Source: Acanthornis magna (taxonomy: Eukaryota > Chordata > Aves > Passeriformes > Acanthizidae). Taken from it: DNA of 64,000 bases. A program made the translations under genes and the position numbers. The notes beneath the pieces were generated by a model, which was given only the letters and a program-made list of their open reading frames with translations, had not been told where the DNA came from and ran no database searches. The stretch covers positions 11,335,501-11,399,500 of the forward strand of contig JAWUZG010000004.1 in the NCBI GenBank assembly GCA_036785705.1. The letters are read 5' to 3'. Positions 36,601 to 49,441 of the stretch are shown one piece after another. How positions within the stretch are numbered: the first letter of the stretch is position 1; each line of letters opens with the position of its first letter.

Positions 36601-39600
36601 CATGTGAAATGACCCAGGGTGACTAAGACAAATGATAAAGGAGTGAGAGGTGTGACAAAGACCTATAGGGGACAGGTTTTCTGCCACGGCCAATTTCTTA
36701 TGAAAATACCTCAATGAATTTGCCTTGAAACAAATAATTTTAATGCACTAGGTGTTAATTCTAGAGCTAAACAGAGACTGTATCTATTTTTTAAAGACTT
36801 GATGCTTTTTTATTCATATCTAAAAAATCCAGAAATTTTTCTTCACCTGTTAAGGGTTTCTGTATCAGCTGTGTTTGTATAGCCTCTTCTGTAAAAAGTC
36901 ACTGATTACTTTAGGGAAGGATCACTGGAAAGCATAAATAATAGTAGTCATAAAACCCAGTAAATTTAGCCAAAGAGAAAAACAATTATTCTGCATAGCA
37001 GGAAAGCTAATGAAAGGAATTTGATGATGCTGCAAATCCTATTTAGCACGTTATGAATATTAAATTATTCAATGATTAAGTGTTGCTAAACCCTTCTGCA
37101 CCCTTATGTTTTAGTATCAATACCCTTTGATCCCTTACTGTCTTGCATCCCCAGTCTCCATGTAAATAATTCTAAATTGATTGTCATTCAATATTCCTAT
37201 TATGCTTTACCTATGTAGTAGGTAATAGAGTAACTTTAGCCATCAAACTTTGTTAAAGTTGCATTTACACAAATTCACTTTAAAGCCTGCTTTTTTTGCC
37301 AATACCTTTGACAGTGATTCTTTAAGCAGCCTAACCACTCCTTTGTGAAACCCTTTCACTTGGATTCTCACTTTTATGAAAATAAGAAACACAAAAAGGT
37401 AAATTCACTGCAACAGTAGGATAGAATTAAATATATGGTCCAACAAATGGTATATTAACAATATTTCCTATCAGAATTATTTAATTCCATCAATATTACT
37501 GCTGAAGTACTTTTCTATTAAATGATTGACATTTATACAAGAAAATCAGTATTTAGTTCAACAGTTTTAGAACAATGGAAATTTAATACAAAAATTATTG
37601 AGTAAACATCTTTTTTTCCTGTGTCAGAGTAGTCAGAGTAGACCTCTAATTTTAAATGTTAGAAGTTGCTGAAACAGCTGGAAAAAATATAGAAAATATA
37701 ATGGTGTATTCAAATGCTTTAAAAGGTGTGATCTTTGTGGTCCAGGTTATTCCCAGCTGTGCAAGCTGGAAAAAAATGCCAATGTGATCGTATGTATCCC
37801 CTGCTGAAATGAGCTGTCAAGCACACATCAGGGGACAGCAGATGTTGAAGACCACTGTGCTTCAAATGTCAAAGAAATTCAACCTTTGCTACAGTTTGAA
37901 ACCATCTGTTGACATCCAAGTAGGATACTGCATGTCAAGTGAGCTACATTTCTCCTTTATAGATTAAGACTTTGGTCTCTGTTCTGTCCTCACTTACTTC
38001 TTGTGAATCTTGGGTTTAAGTGTAATTTAGGTAACACCTACTACAAGTTGCACTTTGTCATCCTAAAGTCGTGTGCATCTTGTGGTGAATTCTTCAGGTG
38101 AAGGGAGGAATGTAAAAGAAAAACAATCCACATACAAATGTTTAACCAGCTCATACTCCCTCTCCTTGAAAAGGAAACCTTAAGGAAAACATACACACAT
38201 AAGGTAATAAATGCCAATAAACAGAAACAAATTATATTGAGGGGAAAAAAGTGTAGTACACATTAGACAAACATCTATGGTTTTAATTCTTGACCATAAT
38301 AAAAGTACTTCTAGTGAATCACCTTTAATATGTTTGAGTAAAAAAAAAAGAAAGGGTTACACAGACTTCAGTGTTAAATTCATTCATAAGTATCTACTGC
38401 GAGATATTAAAATATGTGCAAAATATAACAAACTTTATGCACACAGATGTCAAGGTCATGCTACAGCAAATATAAAATATGATTACTAAATTATGCATCC
38501 AGTGCCCAGAGAGTTGCATTCAAATCTGGATTTGTCTGTAGGAGTTTCAGAAATAGCCACTGAGCTCAATGTGTCTGTAGAATATTGTGTTGAGAATGCC
38601 AAAGCAGTCAAAACACACACAGAAAAAAGGAAATAAAAAGTTTAAAAAAAACCCAACAAATCAAAACAAACAAACAAGAAGAAAAAACAAAATAAGACTT
38701 TCAGTACTCCTATGTTTACAATTAATTTAAAAATATCTAAATAGTAGTTCAATTTGGTAAAGCGTTTTAATTATTTAAAAATGTAGAAGTTTAGGGCCAT
38801 ATATAAATAAAGCAGTTATAAATTCTCATTTGAAGGACAGAATTCCCCAGCATTTATTTTTTTAACTATGGTTGAGATGAGATTCTGGACCTAATTCTCA
38901 AGAAATTAAAACTAAACCAAACAAAAACCCCAGAAAGGTGTATTCCTTATGACGTGGAATGATACTTGATATATGCAGTAAAGAACCCTAGCTAATCCAA
39001 TGAAGTAACCAGTAGGGAGAAGATTGTGTGGAACACATTCTGTTATTAGAAATAAATGAAAGCACAGTCTGTATGGGACTTTACATGACTCGAGAAACAG
39101 AACGGGTGTTACTGGACTCTTCAGTCTGAAGATATAACTGAAAACTGTTTCCCGTTAGAATATTTTAAAACAAGTTTGTACATCAAGGTTAATACATTTT
39201 TGAAAGCCTTACAAAGGTAGTTCATTTAAAAGATCCTGAATAAAATATTGCCTTTCTGAAGTCTTAGCTAATTCTTTCTAGTCATATTACCAGGGCTTGT
39301 ATAAAATAGTGCTTCTACCTACCGAAAAGGTCTGTGCAATATCCTCGGATCTCATACAACAAATATTGTATACAAAAGAATGATAATTAATAACCATGGC
39401 AAATGTATCCAGATAGACACATTCATTTACACATTTTAAAATGTGTTTCAGCCATTTTCAGTGGAACATCTTGTCATCTTCTGGTTCCTTGTGGAGAAAA
39501 TTGGCTTCAGTCTAAGACAACATATGCTTAAATTCTGTCCTGACTCTTTCAAGGACCAGAAGATCCTGTTTAGTTTCTGTAACTGTTCATACTGGAATAC

Positions 39601-41030
39601 CAACCTAACAAAACAGAATCTATGTATATGTGATTTCTAACTTTTAAATTTTTAAGTTAGCAAGAGGAAAATCATAGTTTTCCTGGTTATGGGCCCCATT
39701 ATTATCTCTGCTGCAATGAAATAAATTGTTCAGTATATTAATTATTCAACTATCATGGGATTACTGCAGATCAATATGTACAAAACATCTGTCACGACAG
39801 AATAAAGATGAAGTTTTAACCTCTTAATTGGTGCTAGAAAGTGTGTCAGTTTTCCTGGGCCCATTGTCTTTGATTCCAAATTGGGAATTGTTCTATACTA
39901 CATAGTTTTAGTCACGGGGAAGTGAAATATACGCTTTCCACTGAACATCATGGACAGACAGGCACACTCATTTACCTGCGAATATTTCACAGTCTAGAGT
40001 CTAAAATGGTTGGTTTTGATGCTGTTCTCCAGACCTAAATATTGAGAAAATACTGTCACAAAAATGCCTCTGGTATTCTATTCTTAACACAAGAAATATT
40101 GAAGAAACGTATAGAAGCTGGACAGTCTCATAAAAAATGTATATTCATTCCTAAAGTTCCAGTATTTTCTCTGAAAGTTCATTATTGCCAACCACAACCA
40201 ATACTGATATATTCATTTTTCATACCCAAAGTTGATAAGGGTGCAAATGGTTATAAAATTGGGTCACATTTAGGCAGAAAATCTGTGATGCTAATGTTTG
40301 CTTTTCTCGCTATTGCTCATTATGAACTTAGTCTGTGATGAGTCTTGCGAAAGTCAGCAGTGGACAGGAACTTAAAATCAGTTTTTCAAATTAGAATACA
40401 TACTAGATAAAGCTAGTGCTCCTTCATAATGAAATATTATCTGGCATTGAGGCACTTATGACAGACGAAGTTATGACTCTGTTTAGAATTGTACTGAGGG
40501 TATTGGTGCTTTTATGGATTTCTCTTCCCCTGCTAGCATTTGGGAAAGGCAGCCTTGAAAAAAAACCGCACATTAGCCTTTCTTTCTTGAGGACATTTGT
40601 GAAGCTGTATAAACCCTTCCCTGTCAATCAGACACTCATTTCATCTTCTCATAAGATCAATTTTCTGGTTAGACATAGTGACTCTGCTAGTCTACTTGGG
40701 GATTTGAGAAGATTGATTCACTTCTCAAAGTGCTTTAGGCATAGTGATTTCTTTCACCTTCCCTATCTGTGCTGAGTAGGTCAGGAGTTTCTAAGTTCAC
40801 ACAACTTAATTCCTTGCATGGATTAATCTTCTGTTGACTCTAATGTATAAACACATGTCTACGAATAAAAATAATTTTGGAAATTAATTATGATTAAAAA
40901 AAAACACAAAAAAAAGAATTGAATGCTTGCTAAGTATTCCTGTAAGAAAAAAAGTAATAGAAATAATCTGCTTGAAATCTGACTGAATTTCCAGTTAATC
41001 AAGTATAAACAAATTATGTAAAAAATTTTG
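33655..41030. other. AT-rich non-coding DNA, no gene seen
   Basis: No repeat family or RNA gene recognised. The plus-strand frames at 34722-34913, 36088-36288, 36310-36492, 38277-38489, 40042-40338 and 40416-40775 (119 codons) lack recognised motifs and usable splice context, and are treated as chance. Confidence 0.55.
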
Positions 41031-41056
41031 ATAATTTTGTTACATAATTTTGTTAC
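41031..41056 (+). repeat. 13-bp exact tandem duplication
   Basis: ATAATTTTGTTAC occurs twice in a row without mismatch, followed by a partial third unit (GTAATTTC). Confidence 0.9.
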
Positions 41057-41486
41057 GTAATTTCAGATACTAATTTGATGACAATATTAACATTCAAATT
41101 ATTTTTATTACCATACAGTTTCTGACTTCATCCAGACAAATGTATTCTTTTCTGATTCAAAAAATAGTAAAATTAACCAACAAACTGACAAAAACCATTG
41201 CTATAACATACTGCGGTATGTCCCACTGAATCATTCAAGAGTGATAAACAGAAGTTACCAGTCTTGTACAAGGAATGGGAAATCTTACAGGGTGACCAAC
41301 AAGGCAAATCTAAACAAAAAGACCTGCATTTTAACAATTAAATCTTAACAGTTAAAGACTTGCATCCTCAGATTTGCAGCATATGAGCTCAACCATCTTT
41401 ATATTCCATGGATATCTGGTCAATAGAATGATAGCATTTTCTCAGGGACTACATATTTCTGCTTAATTTTATGCAGTTCTGTGAGT

Positions 41487-41521
41487 TTTAAAACATTTAA
41501 ATTTAAAACATTTTAAAACAT
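41487..41521 (+). repeat. TTTAAAACAT triplication
   Basis: TTTAAAACAT occurs at 41487, 41502 and 41512 within an almost pure A/T stretch that continues to about 41550. Confidence 0.8.
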
Positions 41522-43654
41522 ATAAATTTATGTTAAAAAAATTTATAACAGAGAATAAAATTTGTCCATCAATGGATTGGGCTGCCTAGACTTATCAAAC
41601 TATTTTAGGCAAAATATTACCTGTATTATACAAAATAATTTTATGTCTTTCCCAAATGAGTTAAATCAACAAATGTGATAGCTCAATTAAACTAAGTTCT
41701 TTATATCTGACCTTATACCTCCTTGGTCAGGATTCGAGGACTCAAAAACTTGCATTATCTGAAGGCCTCTTTTTTTTCCTTCAAGGTGTTCTCATCTAGC
41801 TCTGTCAAAACAGCTAGGAGGTAATAAAAATCAAAAGATGTTCTTAGCTCTGTGCATCGCTGAATCGGATTCCTCTACTCTGACATTCACTTAAAAGACC
41901 AGTGGAGGTAAATTTTATATGTGCCTTTAGGTAGAATAGTTCATGCACGGACTCTTCAGATATGAATACACTGGGGAGATGGGGAAATATATAGCTCCAA
42001 ACACATATCATGCAATCCAATAATGTAGAGCTCCCAAAGCAAACAATAATACTCGAGAAGATGAATTGAATTTTGAAGATGATATTCTCTGGTGGATTTT
42101 AAATACTCATGCATTTGCCTCTGGAGCAATTTAAATTATTCTGCTTTCTCCTAACTCCCACTCTGAAGGCATCTAGTATGAAAAAAACAAATTTAAGAAT
42201 GTGCTTTATTTTTTTTTTAAATTTCAGTTTCTAAAATGGTGAGATTTTAAAATTTATTTTCTTTCAAAATTCATGTGTGTGTTTTGTCTACTGGTGGCTC
42301 AGTAGTTTGTACCTTCAAATTACACAATGACAAATATTTTCATTCAGCCAGTTTTGTCAGAACAGATGTTTATGTGATATCAGATGAGTCCCTCTCATGT
42401 GTATTAGCTGCACGAATAGAACAAATTGAAAATGGAAAATACTTTTGCAAATTCTAAACGACTGAATGAGAAGAAACAAAAATAAAAAAAGCATGTACAT
42501 GCATTGTGCTTCTATTCTTAGCTCCAGTAAGATTTCTAAGTACCAACAATCCATAAGGAAACACTATAAAAACATAGGTTTTGTGAGGTTTTGGGCTGTA
42601 AAGTCATTTGAAAGAATTACATTGGTTTAAAAGCTAAAAATATACTATTTTCTCATATAAACATGGACAGTTGATGGAGTTTGCAACACTGTAATCTAGA
42701 AGAGTACAATAAATAAAAACATAAATAAATGTGATTCTGTTTATTAATGAATTAATAAATGGGAGTTTGTTTTGGTGTAAGCCTTTTTTTCCTGAATGAT
42801 TATTCAGATAAATTACATTAGTACAAATCAGAAAGGAAAAAAAATAGAAATTAATATATCCATGTTTTCTTGCTGGTTTATCATGATTTGAAAAAAAGTC
42901 AATTAACTGTTAAAAAATAATGTTGCAATTGACAGCAATTTGTTAGCTCTACTACACAACATAGCATAGAATATTTTCTAAGATTCATTACCATGAGTTT
43001 TATTTTTCAGCTTTTTTTTTCAATCTAGTTATTGGTCTTCTTAGATAATAGGCCTCAATTATTACAATACCATCAATGAAAATAACAGGCAAACCACTGG
43101 CAATAATCTTCTCAAAAATAAATAATAGATTAGATGGGAAAAAACTTTGTTTTTGTATCATAGAAATGATTCATACTTTAATGTTTGGCTTCACATGGCT
43201 ACTGAAAATGTTGGTAAATTTAGGACTGTACTATTTTGAAGAAACGAACTGAAAAACAGTTAAAGAAAAACATCTTGCCCGTGCAGTTAATTTTCTGACA
43301 AAACATAACTTACTAATATCTAATATTAAAGGCATGGAAATGCTTTATATCAAATTTATTTCCCAAATAAATGTTTTGTTTTTAAAATATGATACAAAAT
43401 TGCGGGTATGCTTACAAGCACAATGTGTTATAATTTATTATATTTTTGAATTTGTATTTTAGTTAATTATGTAGGCTATGTGAAATGCAAATTCTATGTA
43501 ACTTCTATAACTAGGAAAGTATTTATAATCAGTTTCCAGAACAATTTAGTTTTTTATTCTCTAAAGAAGTAAGCAAGTATTGCTGTTGCTGACTATTGAG
43601 TTTGTTGCACTAGTTTTCTTCAACGTTGTCATGTAGACTAAGATGGATTTCTTG
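41522..43654. other. AT-rich non-coding DNA, no gene seen
   Basis: The frames at 42275-42457 and 42357-42554 are antisense to each other and uncharacterised. Confidence 0.55.
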
Positions 43655-43674
43655 GAATCCTTTTAAAAGGATTC
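43655..43674. repeat. 20-bp perfect palindrome
   Basis: GAATCCTTTTAAAAGGATTC is identical to its own reverse complement with no spacer. It could be a dimeric protein-binding site or a chance palindrome. No neighbouring gene gives it a context. Confidence 0.9.
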
Positions 43675-46600
43675 AATTTCAATGTTCATTTTCAATCTTA
43701 GATGACAGTAACATTTTCAGTGTGATTTTTAATTTTTTTCTTTAATGCCTACCTGCATTTCTTTAAATACTTCAATTATTCATAGATACGTTTGTCTTTA
43801 TGGTATTCATTCAAAATTCTTTATTTTTGGATTTTGTTTAACAACGTTTTGCAAAAGTTGAAAAGCCTAAAACAAAAACCTTTAGGAATGTTTACAGTAT
43901 CCACAATTCTTTTTAAGATTCTGGTGTTGCATGAAGAGAAGTTTGATTTTCATTTCTCACTATAGAATCCCATTTTCCATACCTTAAAACTTTTTTTGGA
44001 CAATAGTTATTGCAATTTTTCATTTCAAAGATGTATCTTAAACTGTTTTGGAAAAAAAGTAATAGTTCAGAGACTTCAGAAGATACAATTGTCCAAGATG
44101 AACTGCCTTACAAATAACTAAAGATATGTAGCATTTTCTAATAGGAAATGTGTGACTGAACCTAAAAAATATTCTCAGTCAGAGCTCAGTTAGTGATTTT
44201 CGTTATATGGTCTTCTAATATTTTGTCTGCAACCACCAGCTTGTAGTATAGGACTACTTCAGCTAAGTTGGACTTCATCTGCCACTCTGTAATTTTTCTG
44301 GTCAATCTTCTGTATCACAACTGAAAAAGAAAACAAACAAGAAAAGTATCTACCATAGTAACCAGAACTTATTTTTTTCTTCCTAGGTTTTCTTAAGAAA
44401 GAATTATAAAGTTGTATCACATTTTAAGTTGCTTTTCAAGTTGACATGTCTCTTCATAAAATGAGAAAAATTGCTTCAAGACACTACCCAGAAGTGTTAA
44501 ACAGGTTCTTCTCATCCATGCCTGGGTCACGCAAAGAAACCATCCACCACAGCTTTCAGTGTCTGATGGCTGTAGTAGGTGACACTGCTTGGGTAGAGTA
44601 CAAGAACCCGACCACTTTCTTTTGTTCTTCTCTCTGCTGTTTTTCTGAGCATTCACAGATGTTTTAGAATGAATATTAGAGGGCCAATTTCTGTCTTTTT
44701 TTTTTTAAGGAGCCTGTTAGCCACAAGTTTTTTTGATCCCTTTCTGAACCTGATGATGGTGTCTAACACCATATATTGCTGTGGCAAAGAAAATTTCAGA
44801 AGTTCACTACTACTTGCTATATAACAGAATAAATTCATTTTATGTGTTCTAAATTTACTTTGTTCTCCTTTCATCAAATGTCCTCAGAGGACTTTGCAAG
44901 ATTTGGTGAATAATAGCTTTATCTCATTTTAACCTCTGCCTTCATGATTCTGTAAACTTCAGTCATCCTCTTTTCAAACTGATGAGTCCTAGATATTTTA
45001 ATAAAATTTCGTAAGTCAGAAATTACATCTAATTCATCTTTTCAGGTTATTTTTTCTTACCATCTCTAATATCCTGACTGAAACCTGAAAAACTCCATAT
45101 GGCACACAGGACATATGTGAAACATAACTTCTGGTTTTATCTTTGGGCAGAATTAGAACATTTTACCTGAGATCAAATAAGTTTTATAAGAAATAAGGGA
45201 AAAGAACTGTAAGGAGAACCTATCCATCATACATGTTCATTATATGATTAGTATAGTAGAGTTTAGGTTTCTTGCTTAAGGATGTTTTAATGTTTCAATT
45301 TTACCCTTTTAGAAGGTTATTGTAATGTGTATATGCCACAGGTATTTCTAAATTGCATTCTGATTCAGACAGATGGTTGGTATCTCAAGAAAAAAAAACT
45401 GTAGGCAGTAAAATTTTTCAGTAGGAAACACCATTTCATTTCAAACACTATGCAGTGTATTTGCTTCCTAATTTAGAGCAAATAATCAAATATTGAACAC
45501 TCATTTAAGGTGTGGTGTTTTATCATATTATGGACTTTAAGAGGGGAAAATAACCTGTTTAAAGTGAATTCTGCGCTTATTCCCTTTAAATTCTGTTAGG
45601 GAAAGAAACATATTAAACTGCAGGTTCTGGCAGATGAGAGAAGAGAAACCTGCTCTCATATGTAAGGCCCTATAAAAGAAATAATTGATGGAAAGGAAAG
45701 TAATACCAGAGAGAATTACTCAATTTTTTTGTCTTGGGTGGGAGTTATCCCAGGTAGGTCCCTAGAAAATATTGTTAAATATGCTTCCTTCTGCAAAGAA
45801 TTGTCTCCCTTTTGTGAGTATTCAATAGTTTTATTAGTAGTGCATTGAACATTCTGAATAAGATTAATCTGCTACTGATTCATGTCCTCCCCTAGGGAAA
45901 TTCATGGCAATAAGTGTATTTGATTGAAAATATTATTTGCTGAACAGGATTGGGAAGTATGGATAGAGAATAGAGGAAAAGAGAACAGTGGAATGAGAAA
46001 GCGACAAAAGTCGATTGGAGAAGGGGAGAAAGAAATGCAGTGTGAGAGAGCAGCAAGGAGAAAATATTGCTTGCATTTAATTTTAAACTAGTAGTGTTGA
46101 TCAGAAAGAATGATTTCTTTTACTTTATTTTATAAAAATTGCATACACTTGTATGTACGTAAGAAACTGTAATTCCATTTGGGACTACTTGTGACATTAA
46201 CAAATCATTTGAGCAGAGTTCTTGAGGTTTATCATTATGTCACCAGTATCCTCAGGGAAATTACTTATACTGTGTGTGCAGTTTCGTGTACATAATTCTT
46301 TATATTTATCAAATTACATGGCACTCTATAGTACACTTCATAACTTAAAGTAATATATTAAGTCTAGCAGGCACATATACTCTTTTAAGAAAACATGTAT
46401 ATTGCTTTAGTACAGTACTTCATATAACCATTCCCTTAAAGGTTCTTAATAGGTTTGTAAGTCATTTCGTGAAATGAAAATTTAATAATATTATTGCATC
46501 TAGCAATTATTTTATATAATAAGTATTTATGATCAAACTGTAAATGAACTTTTGTTTAGATTATCCTAATGACTTAAAAAAAGACATGTTAATATTTTTG

Positions 46601-46743
46601 AGTATGAGCTGATATTCTGTGTGGAACCATCAATTGCCTTTATATTTTGTGTGACATTTTAAAACTTCAAAGGAACCATAAGGCAATTCACTTGGCAGCT
46701 TTTTTTCTTCTTTCTTTTCTCCCTTCCCTTTGCTCTCTTCCAA
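43675..46743. other. AT-rich non-coding DNA, no gene seen
   Basis: The overlapping frames at 44417-44877 (both strands) have no recognised similarity. No repeat family was recognised. Confidence 0.55.
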
Positions 46744-46745
46744 TT

Positions 46746-46790
<45 letters not shown>

Positions 46791-46972
46791 TTTCTTTCTT
46801 TCTTTCTTTCTTTTTCTTTCTTTCTTTCTTTCTCTCTTCTCTCTTCTCTTCTCTTCTCTTCTCTTCTCTTCTCTTCTCTTCTCTTCTCTTCTCTTCTCTT
46901 CTCTTCTCTTCTCTTCTCTTCTCTTCTCTTCTCTTCTCTTCTCTTCTCTTCTCTTCTCTTCTCTTTTTTTCT
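46744..46972 (+). repeat. Compound pyrimidine microsatellite (CTTT)n then (CTCTT)n
   Basis: An interrupted CTTT array runs to about 46831, followed by a short CTCTT/CTCTCTT transition. A clean CTCTT array then spans 46846-46965 (24 units), ending in a T run. Across the block the plus strand is all pyrimidine, so it can form triplex H-DNA. The long frames read through it on both strands (46647-47060 plus, 46659-47000 minus, Ser/Leu/Phe or Arg/Glu/Lys repeats) are artefacts of the repeat. Confidence 0.97.
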
Positions 46973-48924
46973 TCCTTTCCCTAGAAATTGGGGAACTCAT
47001 AGTCTCAGTCCTGTCTGCAACAATAAACTCCTAGGTGGAAGTAGAATCCTGAGTATCTAAGGCATACTCCTTTATAAGATTCAGACTTGCCAGGTAAAAT
47101 TCTTTAACCTTAAATTATATCTATTTGTTGATGAATATATAACTCAACTTTATATTTTATTGAAAAGAAAATTCCTAGGTACAATTCTACAGAAGAACAA
47201 ATGTCTAAAATAGACCCTGTGACCTCAGCTGTAGGTGTCACACTGCTCATGAGGAAAATTACATAATATGAAAACCTCTCATTTTATGTGAAATGGAATT
47301 TAAAAGACATATGAATGCCAAGTATATCTTATATAATAATAGATTATGTTTTAATAATAACTTTAAAAGGATGTAAAATGGGTTCATTCATGGGAATGAG
47401 TTGATAATCTCTCTCTGCTCCTGATTAAACATGTTTTTACTTGTCAGTTAACATCATAATAAGTGACATGTTATTTTCACAATCTCAGAGAAGTTACTTC
47501 TCTTTCTTGGAATATTTCTTATCTTTCAAAAACACCTTTTGATATGTAAATTAAACAATATTTGAGAAATCAAGTGCAGTCTTTCAGAATTAAAAAGTGT
47601 GAATTTTTGCATTGTCATTTGTGTTACTTTCACCAAATAATTTTTTTTTCCTGTTTGAAGGACTATAGCAACTGATCCTGAGGAAAAATATTCCAGATGA
47701 TAGGACCTGAAAACAGGGCATACTAATTTATTGCATAGAGAAGCAGCTCTGTTTAGTTCAGAAATCCTCTTGGTGGATAGTTAGGTGTTATTCTCCCACC
47801 ATGACATGTCTGGGTTGCTCCCAATCTCTTTTCCAGGGTGTATTTCTCTTCGCTATAAATTGCAGTACCAACACCTCACTTCTAAGAGAGTTTCCACCAC
47901 TTCTGTTTAGTTCTTACTGCAAAATGCAATCAGGCATAGGTTAGATTGTTTCTTCTCTGAATTTGTCGAGAAGTCAAACCAAAAATAAAACACAGAGTCA
48001 CCTTGACTCATGGTGTACCATTAATTGGTTTTAAACTTCATGGTGGCTAGAAATGAGAGAAGAATTCAACTCTCAGAGCCATATTTTGGAGCAGAACTTA
48101 AGAATCTGTGGGTTTTGGGTAATGTATGACAGCACACACCCTTGACACAAAGATTTGAGATAAATTCTTGCTGAGGTTACATGAAGAACCATGTAAGTTC
48201 ATCACAGAGAGAGAAAACTGGTACAGGCTACTCATTATTGCAGGAAAGGAAAAGTATTTGGGGTAAACGATATTTAAGACTTCGCTTGGATTTTTTTTTC
48301 AAAGGAAGCTGGAGGATTTATTTCAGAATAATACTTGGAAATGTGCTAAACATGAAAATTAGGCAGCAGAATTTGTGAAGTGACAGGGAACAAAGTTATT
48401 TGAATTCGAACAGCCCTAGCGGGTTGCTTCCAAAAGCCCTTCTGTCTCTGCCATCTCTCCAGTGCTTTTAATATCTAACTGTCATGGAATAATTTCCCAT
48501 TCTACCTTATCTATCCAACAGGCATAGTTTTTGCTGGATAAAAGAAAGGCTGAACAAAATTGAAACAACTTGAAGGATGTTTATTTTGGAAGATTTGGGG
48601 GGTTTTAGCAGATTCCTGACAGTGTATCCATACATAATCCATTGCTTCCATAGGAAGACAATCTCCTTACCTGTCAGTAATACAGTGAGGGGAATGGTTC
48701 TAGTCCCTGGCAATGTATTAGTGAGGACAGAGTTTTGGGAATAAAAGATGCTCATAGAAGTCAGCTTGTATGACTCATCTTATGAAATTTCTGGAAAGAC
48801 TGATTGACCAAAACCAGAAAATGGTTGGTATGTGATTTGTAAAAACTGGCTGATGACCATTTTCCTTTTTTTCTTTTTTTTTTTTTTTTTAATTAGCTTT
48901 TCATACTGATGCTGTTGATTATTT
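46973..48924. other. AT-rich non-coding DNA, no gene seen
   Basis: The frames at 48181-48378 and 48507-48755 are uncharacterised. A T-rich run (about 48867-48890) precedes the CR1 copy that follows. Confidence 0.55.
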
Positions 48925-49441
48925 GCACTGGTGAGGCCGCACCTTAAGTGCTGTGTCCAGTTCTGGGCCCCTCACTTCAAGAAAAATTTTGAAATGATGG
49001 AGAGTTTCCAGAGATGGTCCATGAAGCTGGTGAAGGCTCTAGAGAATAAATCCTGTGAGGAGTGGCTGAAGAAGCTGGAGTTGTTTAGGCTGATGAAGAA
49101 GAGACTGAGGCTAGACTGTATCCATCTCTATGATTGCCTCAAAGGAGGTTGTAGCCCAGTGGCTTTGGCCTCTTTTCCCAGGCAAAAAGTGACAGAACAA
49201 GAGGACATAGACTCAAGCTGCACCAGGGCAAGTTGGACATCAAGAACTTTTTGACTGAAGGGATGTTCAGGCATTGGAACAGGCTGCCCAGAAATGTGGT
49301 GGAGTCTTCAAATAGAAGTGTTGAAGAAAGAGTTGGACATGGCACTGAATATTATGGTTTAACTGACAAAGTGGTGTTCAGTCAAAGGTTGGACTTGATA
49401 TTAGAGGACTTTTCCAACCTGAACGATTCTGTGTTTCTGTT
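48925..49441 (+). mobile_element. CR1 LINE, 5'-truncated, 3' end retained
   Basis: Starts 'gcactggtgaggccgcacct' and translates to [18 protein letters not shown], then a decayed ...MKLVKALENKSCEEWLKKLEL segment. This is the C-terminal end of CR1 ORF2. It continues through 'gcattggaacaggctgccca' and 'ttttccaacctgaacgattctgtg', the CR1 3' UTR and octamer-like tail. The copy is 5'-truncated in the manner usual for CR1. The frames at 48931-49254 and 49233-49496 plus, and 49139-49345 minus, all fall inside it. It is the best-preserved CR1 copy in the window but its reading frame is broken. Confidence 0.95.

Noticed and set aside
46647..47060. 137-codon plus and 113-codon minus frames of Ser/Leu/Phe or Arg/Glu/Lys repeats
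   Set aside because: They are reading frames through a CTTT/CTCTT microsatellite whose units happen to contain no stops.
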